A DNA stretch of 64,000 nucleotides from Eulemur rufifrons (Eukaryota > Chordata > Mammalia > Primates > Lemuridae), in the NCBI RefSeq assembly GCF_041146395.1, contig NC_090990.1, positions 40,186,001 to 40,250,000 of the forward strand, in the 5' to 3' direction. Shown here piece by piece: positions 12,601 to 25,400 of this stretch. The notes under the pieces are model-generated. The model was not told where the DNA came from, made no database searches, and saw only the letters and a program-made list of their open reading frames with translations. Every line of letters starts with the position of its first letter. The first letter of the stretch is position 1. The position numbers and the translations under genes are program-made.

Positions 12601-13564
12601 GCTTGGGAAACCCAAGGCCCCCTTGGGAAACCCACGCGAGCCCAGCACCCCAGCTACTGTTTGCTGACTCACATCTGAGTTTCCACGGGAAAATGGTAAA
12701 GATACTGCACAGTACAGTCACACGAGATTTTCAGTCCAGAACTGCAAACCTCTTAACTGCACTGTGCCTTGTTTTGCCAATCTGGGAAATGGGGACAAGT
12801 GTTTCCCTACCAGCCAGCTCGAAGGGGGAAGACCCACCCAGCTTTCAGCAATGGTGTGAATCATCAGCATTTCTTACCTGGAAGAAAAGTATTTAGCGCA
12901 ACTCAAAGAAATGAGAGGCAATTTTGCCACCAAATCAGCAATCTGCTGCCGCATTGGACAGTTACAAATAAGAGAAATAACCAAATTTGCCCTTCATTTA
13001 TACCCCATTCCTCCTACCACCACCACTAACCACAGCCTTTTCTGGCCCTCATAGAAACAGCCTCTTAAAAACCAAGAAGTTATATATGAGGGAGAACAAC
13101 ACTATTACCCCTGAAACCACCCTCTACACCACCATTTCTTTTAATGTAAAAATAAAAGACAAAAAAAAACAACCCTAAATTGACAAAAGCAACCAAGGTT
13201 TGATTTTTTTTTCGCTTCCACTGTAAAGGCATATTGCAGGGATAATATGCAGAGGAAGGTATATTGTTTTTTTTTTTTGGTAGAAGTTTCCTTAACCAGA
13301 CTTAAAACGGAATTTACCAAATCTCATAACTCTTCAGTAACAGAGTGATTTGCACAGAGCTGAGCACACCTGCTCCCTAGAAAGTCCTAGACAGGCCACC
13401 TCCCCAGCCACCAGAAGGGAAACACAGGGAACAGACCAGATTCATGGCAAGATCAGACCCCAGGAAGGTTCAGGTGTTGGTCCCTAATTCAGATAAGAAC
13501 TTCTCGCAGACAAGCCTGGTTCATGAGAAGACATCATGGCAGTCAAGGAGAACACTCTAGAGCT
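12601..13564. other. Unique intronic sequence
   Basis: A weak MIR+ core is visible near 12740-12800. Short T-runs occur at 13206-13213 and 13268-13279. No gene recognised. Confidence 0.55.
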
Positions 13565-13786
13565 GGGGTTGGCAAACTCAGGCCCACAGGCCAAATCTGG
13601 CCCACCACTTGTATTTGTGTACAAAGCTTTATTGGGACACAGCCACACCCACTCATTTCTGTATTGTCTGTGGCTGATTTGGTGCTACAATGGCAGAGCT
13701 GAGTAGCTGCAGCAGAGACCACACAGTTCACAAAGCCTAAAATATTTACTATCTGTCACTTCATAGAAAAAGGTTGCAGAACCCTA
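13565..13786 (+). mobile_element. hAT-Charlie-type non-autonomous DNA transposon relic
   Basis: Begins ggggttggcaaactcaggcc, carries the internal ctttattgggacacagccac segment, and ends with aaagcctaaaatatttacta followed by an aggttgcagaaccc terminus. I know this pattern from human MER/Charlie elements. The termini are diverged inverted repeats. Confidence 0.75.
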
Positions 13787-13849
13787 CTCGAGTCAAGTGC
13801 ATGCCATTACACAGGCTATAGTGATAGACAGTTTTCAAAAAAACGAGGA

Positions 13850-13975
13850 CAGCCAGTTCAGCTCCTCTACCTTGTAGATGGAGCCGTGAGGCCCAGAGCA
13901 GGGGAGATGACCTGCCAGGGTCAGACGGCTAAGAAGGTCCCACCTGCCTTCCGACCCAGCACTGTTTAACACAAG
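13850..13975 (-). repeat. MIR SINE relic
   Basis: Antisense MIR core: tagatggagccgtgaggccc and a ctgccagggtcagacggcta segment. Confidence 0.5.
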
Positions 13976-14109
13976 GTAAGGGGTGAGGCTTCTCAAAACA
14001 AAACACCCGCAGTAGAGAAAAATACAAACAGCAAATTAAATCCTACAAATAAATAGTGCTTGGCTCAAGTTTAACAGCAGAAATGTAAAAAATGAGGAGA
14101 GGAGAAGTT

Positions 14110-14290
14110 GGTGGGGAACCTGAGGCCTCAAGGCCACCTGTGGCCCTCCAGGTCCCCAAGTGCAGCCCCTTCACCAAATCCGAACGTCACAGGATTGGGT
14201 TTGTTCTGTAAAATTTGGATTCAGTCAAAAGGCTGCACTCAAGGATCCAGAAGGCCACGTGTGGCCCCAAGGCCACAGTTTCCCCACACC
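14110..14290. mobile_element. Palindromic MITE-like DNA transposon relic
   Basis: Two arms of about 85 bp are imperfect inverted repeats. The left end is ggtggggaacctgaggcc and the right end ggccacagtttccccacacc; internal gccacctgtggcc matches ggccacgtgtggcc. It looks like a short non-autonomous (probably hAT-type) element. Confidence 0.7.
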
Positions 14291-15070
14291 AGCTGGGGCC
14301 ACTCCACTCCGGGAGGACAAACTATTTTAAGCCCTTTACAAATACCCCTTCCACATACCCAAAAGCACATGTGCTAATTACAAGTCCTGCCTCTCTCCCT
14401 GCCCGGGCAGACAGCCACTCCCCCTCTCTGCAGCCACGGTGAACTTGGCAGTACCGAACCCAAACGCCTTTCTCGACCCGTTGTCTGCAATGTCAGCTTT
14501 TCTGCTTCTCACACAAACTCTGCCCACGAGGAGTCCAAATCAGCGAGGTTTGTGCTCCTTGTTAGCACTCCAATAATTAAGACCTCTCCTGGAAGGAACA
14601 GCTAGCACTTCCCCAAAACAGCCGTGGAAAATGAGGCTGAGAGGGAAATGCAGGTGGCAGGGACCCCAGCCTTCACAGAAGGGACAAGAGGGAGGGAAGA
14701 GGGGCCGAGGAGGAGGGCCGGCAACCTCTCCATTTCCAGCAGCAAGACAAAGGCACCGAAGGGCTTTCTCTGCACCCGCACCGGGAAAACACCGGACACC
14801 GGGAACGGTGCATGGAGCTGAAGCAACATCACAAAGTTAAAATTAATTAGCTGGCATACTGACAGAGGCTCCATTGTGCCGCACAGCGAAGCAATCAAAG
14901 TGCGAGGGCATCACTCACAATGTCGCAAGGCCCTTGGCAGCCACAGGTACAGGAGGGTGAGGACATGCTCTGTCGTGTCACCAACCCGGTTCCCTGAAGG
15001 AAAGTATGCACGCTTCTGTGTATGTGTGTGTGCGTGTATCTGGTGGCCAGTGGTAACACATGTCTGGGGT
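14291..15070. other. Unique intronic sequence
   Basis: No repeat or gene recognised. Overlapping frames at 14602-14898 are not gene-like. Confidence 0.55.
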
Positions 15071-15081
15071 TAGATTTTCTT

Positions 15082-15418
<337 letters not shown>

Positions 15419-15854
15419 TAGATTTTCTTAATTTCAAAAAACCAACAACCAAAAATACCTGCTCTACTATCTGAGAACCTAAGTGACAGGCAACAACTGG
15501 GGAAATGAACGGCAGGAGACCAGCCCATAAGCTGCTGGGCGGCCTGGGAGGACGGCAGGCAGGTCGGGAGTTGGCACTGGATGTGAGGGAGGGCAGATGC
15601 TCTCCCACTCAAGTGGCAGAATTGGGGTGGGAGGGCCCCACTATCACACTTATCAGTGATCCTAGGTGCTCCCTTATCTACCGCCATTGCCCTACCCAGC
15701 TCCCGTCATGAACTACCACACCCACTCACCTGGACGCCCTGCCCTCTCCCCAATCTGCCACCAGCTCCCCCGCCCCCCAGCCTTGCTCACACTGGTTCCT
15801 CCGCTCCTCCGCTCCGGCCCAGTCTCCCCTTGACATCTGGTGTGCTGCCAGATC

Positions 15855-16100
15855 CAGCTGTTAAGAGCACTGACTCTAGAATCAGGCTGCCTGCGCTCAA
15901 ATGCTGGCTCAGACACTTACCAACATAGCTGTGTGACATGGGCTAGTTACTTAACCTCCCCCTGCCTCAGTTTCCTCATCTGGAAAATTAATCACAGTTC
16001 TGACCTCATAGAGTCACTGATGTGGGTTACATTAGTTTACACAGAGCACTTAGAACACTGCCTGGCACGAAGTCAGGGCTAAATGAATTAGTATCATTAA
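15855..16100 (+). repeat. MIR SINE relic
   Basis: Long MIR match: ctgtgtgacatgggctagtt, then cctgcctcagtttcctcatc, then agaacactgcctggcac. Confidence 0.8.
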
Positions 16101-16330
16101 GGTCCCTCCCCTGCTTGGAGGGCACTTCCTTCAGAAAGTCTTCCCTAATTCCCTCTGAGGGTTAAACTGCTCCCTCCTGGAGCCTGGAGCTCCAACTGCT
16201 GCTAACACCTCTCTGATGGCATTTATAGCTGATTTTGTGCTCATGCCTATTTATATCACTGTTGCCCACACGGCTCTGAAGGCAGAGTACTAACTATATC
16301 CATTCCTGCAACATGGGGGCAGTCGCAGGT
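16100..16330 (-). repeat. L2-like LINE relic
   Basis: Antisense L2 3' pattern: cttcagaaagtcttccctaa ... ctctgaaggcagagtac. Confidence 0.5.
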
Positions 16331-16339
16331 AACTCTCCC

Positions 16340-16515
16340 CAACCGTCCTTTGTGCCACATACTGGGCCGTACACAGTTACCCGTCAACAACCCTAAGATA
16401 CTCTGGGACTGTCATCCCAAGCACACAGATGAGGAAGCTGATGCTTCATCTCTCCAAGATGAGTGACTTACCCAAAGTCACAGAGCTACTATGCTGCTAT
16501 TTAATTCCGGTTTGC
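16340..16515 (-). repeat. MIR SINE relic
   Basis: Antisense MIR core: cacagatgaggaagctgatg followed by cccaaagtcacagagctact. Confidence 0.65.
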
Positions 16516-17800
16516 TGAAATTAAGGTAAGTCACAGGGCCTCCAGTCCGAAGGGAAATGGCTTTATTAATGCATGACAGATATTAATGCATGTAAATGCA
16601 CAGAAAAGGGTCTAGAAGGACACCCTCCAACTGGTTATACCCAGCACCAGCAGGCAGAGGATGGCAAGGGGAGGGAGGAATCCTCTGCACTTTTTATTTT
16701 CCATACTTCTATATTTTAGCAATTTTTAACACAAGAAGCGCTTAGGTATTACTTGTATAGCTAAAAAGAAATAGCTTAGTAAAAAGAATCACATTAAAAC
16801 TCACCTCCTACAAAAGACCTCTAAGCCATTCTGGTTTGATCTAATAAAACTTTAGAGGTGTTTCGATTTTCCTGGACCAAAAGCTTGGGAAGAACTGGCT
16901 TTGGATTCAGACAAACCTGGCTTGCCGTCTCCACAGCGTCCCCTCCGCTTTACAGCTGAGTGACCCTGTTCCTGGCATTAAACCTCTCAGAGCCTTGAAT
17001 TCCTTGGGCTGGAAAGAGAACCGTGTTGTTACTGACCCTGCAGGTCTGCACCAGGATCACGCATCAGCACGCAGAGTTGTGACACGGTGCCCCGTACGCC
17101 GCAGACCACAGTGGGGCTGCTTCCCTGCTGCCACAGCCTGAGCTGGTTTCTAAGGGTTAATCCTAGTCTACGTCCATAAGTCTGTCCCCTTCTCCAAAAT
17201 GATCTACTTGGTAAAAGAACAGGGAAAAAAAGAGAATGCCACTAATCACTCTTGCCCATAAACCCCCACTCCTGGTACTCCCCTTCTGAGAACACCAGCC
17301 GTCGTTTAGGAGTCAGGCAAGATCCAGGCAATAAAAGCAGAGACAGAAACCTTCTTGCGAGCCAGGTCCCTGATGCCCCATTGTCTCTGTAGTCCAATCT
17401 GTGCCTCTCATGCACGGTTTCAGGGACATAAAAAGCATTCAGATAAATGGGTCTCCACTACTGAGCTCTTACATAGGGAAAAACATCTAAATCTAAATCA
17501 ATTAATATGTATTACGTCCCCACAGGGCCCACTGCTCAAGCAGAGTGCTGGAGAGTGAGTGGAGAAGGGACGAGGGCAGGGTTCCAGGGTGCTGGCCCTC
17601 CAGTGCCACCCTGGCCAGACAAGGCAGCAGAGCAAATTACACGAGGCCCTTCGCAGGTTTCCCAGGGACTGGTTACCTGGGCCAAGGCTGCCCCCGCAGC
17701 TGGTCCCTCCTGTTGACACTGCTTGCTAGTACCTTCGCCAGGAGCTACGCTGGGAAGCAAAACCCAGATCGTTCTGTTAAGCAATGTGCTGGCAATTCTG
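16516..17800. other. Unique intronic sequence
   Basis: No gene or young repeat recognised. Possible ancient relic near 16850-16900 not assignable. Confidence 0.5.
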
Positions 17801-17959
17801 ATGCACTTTTGTTTCCAGAGTGTGCACCAATTGACCCAACAATTTCACATCTAAAAATACTATCCTGTCTATGTGCACAAATGTTGACCCACGAAGATGT
17901 TCATCACAGTGTTGTTTACCATATGAGAAAAATGGAAACAATCTTAATGTGAAAGAATC

Positions 17960-17990
<31 letters not shown>

Positions 17991-18480
17991 ATTTTTTTTT
18001 TGTTGAGACAGAGTCTCACTTTGTTGCCCAGGCTAGAGTGAGTGCCGTGGCGTCAGCTTAGCTCACAGCAACCTCAGACTCCTCGGCTTAAGCGATCCTA
18101 CTGCCTCAGCCTCCCGAGTAGCTGGGACTACAGGCATGCGCCACCATGCCCAGCTAATTTTTTCTATATAGATTTTTAGTTGTCCATATAATGTCTTTCT
18201 ATTTTTAGTAGAGACGGGGTCTCGCTCAGGCTGGTCTCGAACTCCTGACCTTGAGCCATCCACCCGTCTCGGCCTCCCAGAGTGCTAGGATTACAGGCGT
18301 GAGCCACCGCGCCCGGCCTGAAAGAATCTTAATTAGAAAACTGCAAACAATCAATAGTAAAGGACTGGAGAGTTATGGCACATCCAAGAAGCATACGCGG
18401 TGATCACTACAACAGACAACATTTAATGATCCACAAGAGCCCTTCACCCACCAAAACCAGTGCTTAATGAAGACAGACAG
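17800..18480 (+). mobile_element. Old L1 ORF2/3' fragment interrupted by an Alu
   Basis: Diverged L1 pattern on both sides of the Alu: ccaattgacccaacaatttc, gatgttcatcacagtgttgt, atggaaacaatcttaatgtg, then resuming with caatagtaaaggactggaga. Strongly decayed. Confidence 0.6.
17962..18318 (-). mobile_element. Lemur-type Alu SINE
   Basis: Full-length antisense Alu with T-rich head and lineage linker, ending gcgcccggcc. Target-site duplication tgaaagaatctt at 17950-17961 and 18319-18330, inserted into the older L1. Confidence 0.96.
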
Positions 18481-18683
18481 AGGCTTTAAAAAATGGAGAT
18501 GCCATGCTGCAGCCTGGGAGAAGGGACTTGTTCTTGTGCCAACTGGAACCACAGTTCTCCAAATCTGAAAAAAACTGGGCACCAACTCACAACCAGTCAC
18601 CTCCCTGCCTGCAGCATTTTTGAAACAGTTTTACAATTCCTCAACCAGAGGAGGACCTACAGTCAAATAAGTTTGAGAATTAC

Positions 18684-19015
<332 letters not shown>

Positions 19016-19139
19016 GAGAATTACTGTTTTTTATACTGTTTATCCACCCCATACCCTACCCTACTCCACTTCTGAGATCCAAAATGTGTCCTAATGTGCT
19101 AAAAACTCTGAGAGGCCCTACATTAAAGAAGCTGCTTCA

Positions 19140-19450
19140 AGCCAGTGGCTCACGCCTGTAATCCCAGTGCTTTGGGAGGCTGGAGCGGGAGGACTTCCTG
19201 AGGCCAGGACTTGGAGACCAACCTGGGCAACACAGTGAGACCCTGTCTCTATAAAAAATAAAAAATTAGCTAGGCATGGTGGCAGGCACCTGTAGTCCCA
19301 GCTACTCAGGAGGATGAGGCAGGAGGATGCCCCAAGCTCAGGAGTTACAGGCTGCAGTGAACTATGATCGCACAACTGCACCTGCACTCCAACCTGGGTG
19401 ATAGAGCAAGACCCTGTCTCTAATAAAAAAAAAAAAAAAAAAAAAAAAAG
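19140..19450 (+). mobile_element. AluJ-like SINE
   Basis: Both monomers without the lemur linker expansion, missing about 10 bases at the 5' end, with a 26-base A-tail. Target-site duplication gctgcttca at 19131-19139 and 19451-19459. Confidence 0.93.
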
Positions 19451-19459
19451 GCTGCTTCA

Positions 19460-20669
19460 TTCTGCACTTCCCACAAGGGTCTGACTATAGACCCTTTACT
19501 GAAGTGTGCCTGAACATCTCACTGTAGAGCTGAGGATGCTGACAGACAGGACAGCACCCTGGATGTGGCAGGGAGGTCTGGGGACCCTGATGGCTCTCTC
19601 TTACTGGGGACACTTGAGCCGAGTCATCTGTCTATCCCGGGCACTACAGTCCACCTGGGAACTGACTGAAGCAGAGGTATCCCCTCAAAGGGGAAACCCC
19701 TGGGGGCCACACGGGGAGGCATAAAGGTGGGAAACCAAGCAGGCAGGATTCTCAGCACCCTACTCCCCTCAAACAGGCAGATGGCTCTGTTTTTCCGTTT
19801 TATTATTTGGGCTTCCATGTAAGACTTCATTCAAAGAAAAGGTTTCCTGCTAAAAAGAAATAAAAGTAAGTCAGAAACCACCGAAACCTATGTACTATAT
19901 GGTCCCTCCTAACCATTATAGTTGATTTTCTTTAAATCTGCATTTCATGTGGGGAAAAGTCTTCTCAAGTTAGGGGTGTGAGCCAGGCTTCCTGGAAAAG
20001 GCAAGGAATTTATTTTGAGCTGAACTTATTCCCAAAAGAGTCTCTAGGGGTCAGGGCTGGGGATGAACCGCGGAGGCCTGCCCACAGGCAGGAAGGCACG
20101 GAGCTAGGGTGACCATCGCCGGGGGGATGAGAGGGACCACGCAGCTAGGTGGACGGATGAAAAGGCATCTTAAAAACCAAGGTCAAGAATATCCACGTGG
20201 AGGCCGACAGCAAGAAATCGGCTGATGTTTGAAGAGTTATGTGATCAAAAAAAAAGAGAGCCACTAGTTAGGTGACTGTGGCAGACGGTTTCTGTGTCTC
20301 CACGTGGAGGAAAGACTGGAGGTGAAGAAGCCCTGCAGTCATCTGTTCTTGTCTGTCTGGCTGCGCAAGGGCAGACGCAGAATTCAAGGTTCAACTTGAA
20401 TGAGAACTTCAAACTCAACCTCTAGCTCAAACCTGGCACACGAAGACGCCCAGACCAGGATCAGGGACTCTGACTCACCAACCAGGCTGAGAACTCGCCC
20501 CATCCTCCTGGTCAAGATGGGACTCCCAAGGATGGGACCCTCAACAACATCCTGGGCAGAACACTCCTCCTCAGTGTTTTTCATCCCGCCATTTCTCTCG
20601 GGATCCCCACATCCCATGAGGGTCTTATGTGCTGTAAAAAACCATTGATGGGACATCCCAAGAGAAATC
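19460..20669. other. Unique intronic sequence
   Basis: No gene or recognisable repeat. The 82-codon and 95-codon frames near 20.4-20.67 kb overlap on opposite strands and are not supported. Confidence 0.55.
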
Positions 20670-20683
20670 AAAATGTGGAGTAG

Positions 20684-21012
20684 GCCTGGTGCGGTGGCTC
20701 ACGCCTGTAATCCTAGCACTCTGGGAGGCCGAGACAGGTGGATCACTCGAGGTCAGGAGTTCGAGACCAGCCTGAGCAAGAGCGAGACCCCGTCTCTACT
20801 ATAAATAGAAAGAAATTATCTGGCCAACTAAAATATATATAGAAAAAATTAGCTGGGCATGGTGGCGCATGCCTGTAGTCCCAGCTACCTGGGAGGCTGA
20901 GGCAGTAGGATCACTTAAGCCCAGGAGTTTGAGGTTGCTGTGAGCTAGGCTGACGCCATGGCACTCACTCTAGCCTGGGCAACAAAGCGAGACTCTGTCT
21001 CAAAAAAAAAAA
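20684..21012 (+). mobile_element. Lemur-type Alu SINE
   Basis: Full-length Alu with the lineage linker (gaaagaaattatctggcc ... aaatatatatag). Target-site duplication aaaatgtggagtag at 20670-20683 and 21013-21026. Confidence 0.96.
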
Positions 21013-21026
21013 AAAATGTGGAGTAG

Positions 21027-23035
21027 AACTCAAGGTGCCTGGAAGAGAAGGACGTCCGTGTTTCCTCCTCTGTGCTTCAAGAGGAAGGGTTCAATCACGT
21101 TTCCTCAATCTGCTTGTCCCACCTTCCATCCCCTTCTGGATCACCATCTGGCAGCCCAATTCGAGCAGCCCGTCTTCAAACACCGTGCGTCTTACTGAGA
21201 GTCTCCAGGGCCCTGGAAGGTGGTAGCTGGCTGTCAGGCAGGTACGGAGCTTCCAAATGGAATTGTTTACGATATGCATCCAACTTGCACTTATCTGGAA
21301 ACCCAAACAACCAGGAAACCCAAACAACATCGTTGGCCAACTTTCAGCCTGGTGTGTGACACTGGTGACAATGAACTCATCCTGCATGCCGATGTTATTC
21401 GATTGGCGACGGCTGACTAGAATGCTGTAATGAAAATAATTGCGGACCTGGGGTTGGCAGGAAAAGAGTTACTACGATCAACTTGCCATGTCTGACACGA
21501 GCAAGGGAGGACTGTTGGAGCACGTGCCAAGCATTTACCATCTGTCTGTATACCATGACCGGCCTTCAGATCGGAATTTTGCTCTTAGCGTCATCACATA
21601 CTAGACACGTGACTTTGGAAAGTCACTAAAGCCACCTGCCTTTTCATCAGCAAAACGGGATACTAAGCCTTACCTGTTGCTCCCCCAGTATGGCTGGAGG
21701 GTGCCAATGAGCTCATGTACAGGAAACCTTTCTATAAAGTGTCCAGTGCAGGGGATTATTATATTTAAGGGATGACAGTTCTTCTCCACAAGAGTGGCCT
21801 TCAGGCACTACACGATCCTGAAGAGGTTTCCAAATCAACAAACAATTAGCACAAGTGTGGTGGCTGTGGGGGGGGGGCAGCCTTCTACGTGGCTCAACTA
21901 GAGTCTAAACTTAGGAACAGGCTCAGGGCCCGGCTCCCCCTTCCCCTGCCTTACAGGATAAAGGGAACCAACCCCGTGTCTTCAGTGGTTCTCCCTGATG
22001 CTACTTGGCACAGCACCATGGGCACATGTGGTCCAGAGACCCAAATACCCAAATGCCCCAGGGCCCAGTAATTGAAATAACAGGGCCAACCACCTCTTTC
22101 CACTGGCAGTGGGATGGGAGAAGAGCAAGATGCCAATGCCAGGAGACCACCCAAAGCGGGTGTGCCGAAGGTCCACAGAGAAGGGTCTCCAGGCAACCCC
22201 AGGCTACAGACACTTGCATTATTTCTATAACCGTATCAGATCACCCTGTGGGCAAACACGGTCTGTATTCGCAGACAGGAGTTGTGTGTTCCTGCAAGAC
22301 AGGGCTGTTCAGAGTCAAGACTCAGTTCAGAGAGCATTACTACTCCAGCACCGAGGAAAACTACATTGCTGGTTGAGTAGAGACACTACCATGAGCTCAA
22401 GCACCCAAGTGGGAGAAAAAGTATGTATGGACACACACGCATGAGCATGCTGTACCCGACACGGCCAGCTTGCTCTGGAAGGCCGACTCGGAGGAGGCCT
22501 TGGGCGATTTTAAGCCTTGTTGGCAACACACAGGGAGAGGCTGATGAAGCCTCTCCGTGAGGTGACACAGGAGCACAGGAACTGGAGTAGGACACACCCA
22601 GTGTGGGTCTCAGTATGTCTGCCCATTATTATAACTTTGGATGCACCATCCACCCCCAAGCTATCTCCTCTTCTATGAGGTGAGGCTAAAATCACCCCAC
22701 AGGAGTGATAAGAGGACCATCAATAATAACTACTAATATCGGGAGATAAGACACAATAACGAAAATGACTACTGTTTACAGAGGCTGTGCCCGTGCCAGT
22801 GCTATGCCAGGCACCCTGCCCACATTTTCATCTAAGAGCCTGCCAAAGGCCGACAGGCTCCTGGCCTCTAAAATGAAGACAGTTTGGGGGTGGGGGGCAG
22901 GGGTGCATAAGACCAAACACCTTTCCACCCTGCCTGCAACCCCCACCTGGCAAAGGAACTGGGGGAATGACAGCTTCCTACACCACGAAGCACTCATGAG
23001 CACACCTCATAGAGCAAAATCTATCCAAGAACCTT
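21027..23035. other. Intronic sequence with a few relics
   Basis: An 18-bp unit (ggaaacccaaacaacca) is duplicated in tandem at 21297-21331. A MIR+ relic is listed separately; a weak MIR-like stretch lies near 22750-22870. No gene. Confidence 0.55.
21595..21770 (+). repeat. MIR SINE relic
   Basis: Gacacgtgactttggaaagt, then ccttttcatcagcaaaacgg, in MIR order. Confidence 0.5.
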
Positions 23036-23039
23036 ACCT

Positions 23040-23165
23040 GGTTTCACAGACCTGATTATATCACTCTACAGATAAGGAAACTGAGGCAGGGGGACTCAAC
23101 TCTCCCAGCCCACTAGTTAATGAGCACCTCCCAACAACCAGACCTGGGTTCCTGATGTGCAAGGC
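23040..23165 (-). repeat. MIR SINE relic
   Basis: Antisense MIR core: ctacagataaggaaactgag through aaccagacctgggttcc. Confidence 0.6.
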
Positions 23166-23174
23166 AGGCTACAC

Positions 23175-23400
23175 ATGTGTGGTGTATGGAACCTGACTCT
23201 CAGGGTTTGGAGACCGGGTCCACATGCTGTGTGAGCCTGGGCAAATTACTTCACTTCCCTGTGGCTCAGTTTTCCAACTGCAAAATGGGATAATACCTGC
23301 CTCACGGTGTTGGTTATGAGGATTAAACTACTTCATACATGCAAAGCACTTAAACGGGATCTGGCACAGACCGGGAGCCCAACAAATGTCAGCCGCTATC
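23175..23400 (+). repeat. MIR SINE relic
   Basis: Nearly complete MIR: gtgtgagcctgggcaaatta, tccctgtggctcagttttcc, gcaaaatgggataatacctg. Confidence 0.8.
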
Positions 23401-23640
23401 AACGTTCACTGGCCACAATCCTCCAAGACAAGGATCTTCACCTGCCTGGGATGCCCTCACCCTTCCACCTTCTCTTTCTCACCCCCCTGAGGCCCAGCTG
23501 CAACATTCGGAGGGTTTCCCGGACCTTTAGATTCTGCCTGTGCCCCCTCCCAGCACTGACCATAACCTGCCTTGTCCACAGTCTGTGTGCCCTTCCAGAC
23601 AGCACTCAATACAATCTCCCTTAGCTTTGCACGCCCTTGG
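23400..23640 (-). repeat. L2-like LINE relic
   Basis: Antisense L2 pattern (cctgcctgggatgccctcac ... tgtccacagtctgtgtgccc). Confidence 0.45.
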
Positions 23641-23754
23641 CACCCTGTTCCGGCAGGACCTAGGTGACGCTTGGTAAACGGTAACCATGGGACTGGAAAC
23701 CCACCCCCTCCCAGGTGTCCAACTCTGCTGCCACCAGCAACCCTTTCCTGAGGG

Positions 23755-23945
23755 CTCAAGAGTGTCAAGCACGGCGCTGAGCACTGCACACCTGTACTGC
23801 TAGTGTACATCTGTACCCTGATCCCTCTTTTATGAGTGGGTAAACTGAGGCCCTGGGGCCAGGTGATTCACCCAAGGCCACAAAGCCGGAGAAGAGCTGA
23901 GCCAGGACAACAGCAAAGTCTACCCAACTCCAGCAAACCTTACTG
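23755..23945 (-). repeat. MIR SINE relic
   Basis: Antisense MIR: gggtaaactgaggccctggg followed by ttcacccaaggccacaaagc. Confidence 0.6.
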
Positions 23946-24248
23946 CCTAGTCATCCTGTTTTTCTATGTTCTTCTTTCTTTTCTATTCTTTTTTTGGGGG
24001 GGGGAGGGGCATGTTTTTGCACAAAGTGCAGTGTCCCTACATATAATTTCCCCATGACCAGGGACAATTAATAACAGACCAACGAGCCTGGGCACCTGTG
24101 ACTCTGGTGTGTCGGGGCCGTCCTCCCAGTGTCACCAGCACCAACTCACTGACACAGACGCTCAGCTGCCACCTCACTGACAGCCTTGCTTCCTTCCACC
24201 TTCTTCCCTTTTCCCCTCCAGGGCCCCCAGAACCATCAGGGGAAGTTG

Positions 24249-24263
24249 GTTGCTAATGGCAAC
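24249..24263. promoter_or_regulatory. X-box-like palindrome (5-bp spacer)
   Basis: GTTGCTAATGGCAAC: same half-sites as the element at 5503 but with a 5-bp spacer, in unique sequence. Confidence 0.45.
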
Positions 24264-25214
24264 AGCCTTGGGAGCAAGGTGAGCCCTACCAGCCCACTGC
24301 TGAGGGCCGAAGGGAAATTTTCAACAGCCTCTGGGGCCCCTTTCTGTCAATCAGGGCTCAGGGCGGCCTCTTCCCTGCCTGGGACTCAGTTTCCTCTTCT
24401 ATAAAAAGCGGCAACGCCCTTCATGATTCTCGTTACAGAGCTGGGAAGGGTTAAGGGAATCCAGCCAATGGACGGATTTAGACGGGTCAGCAAAGGGTTG
24501 TTTTAAAAATATAGGAGCCCCCCTCAGTGCCCTAGCTCAGCTGAACACTGCCCGTGTTCCCCCACCCCTGCACCCTGCAACTCCCTACTCATATCCAGGG
24601 ATGCCCCGGACTGACCCCAGGACCTCTGCGCTCCTGCCTGTGTGCTTCTGGACCACTGGCACTGCAGTCACGTGATTTTTCACTCCATCCTCCCTGCTAG
24701 ACTGTCCCAGGCAGGAGAGGAAACGCAGGCTGTCACTGACGCCTCCACACACCGCTGGACGGGAGTTCACGGGAAGAGGTGACCGACTGGCTCAAACAGC
24801 CAAACGGGGCACTGGCTGGAAGCCTGTCTTGAGAGTGGCAAAGTAGTCCGAGCAGCTTTCTTAGGGAAGGCACAGCTCCCACCAAGCTTCAGAAGGCAGG
24901 CCAGGCTGGTGAGACGCAGGTGGGCAGGGACACGCGTGGAGGCCAGGTGGTGGGCTGCCTGGGGTGTGTCGGGGGCCCAGGGACAGGGCGGCTGGGTAGA
25001 TGGAGGCCTGAAGCCCTGGCTCCTATGGCTACTCACAAGGCACAGACTCCGGGGAGATGGCTCCTTTGAGCAAACACCCAGGGAGAGCCTGCCTCATCCC
25101 ACATGACCTTTGTTACTAATCCCTCCAGCAAGCCACGAAAGGGCATCACCATTTCCTTCAGGCACCACCGGCCCTGCCCCTCCCACCCACTGGTTCTTTA
25201 TCTGTCCAAGCCTT
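24264..25214. other. Unique intronic sequence
   Basis: A MIR-like core (gactcagtttcctcttctat) is seen near 24360-24460. Otherwise nothing recognised. Confidence 0.5.
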
Positions 25215-25400
25215 TCTAGGGTTATCGATACCAAATACTTAACATTTTCCAGTGCGAAATTTGTTCACAAACCACCTTCAGTCATTGCTTACACTATCCC
25301 CATTTCACAGATGAGGAGGGTGAGGTTCAGAAATGGGCAGTCAATGAAGCCTGTACCGTGTAGTACAAGTGTTCCCCATCCCCCTCTCCCTCTGTCCCCA
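25215..25400 (-). repeat. MIR SINE relic
   Basis: Antisense MIR: ccccatttcacagatgagga and flanks. Confidence 0.5.
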
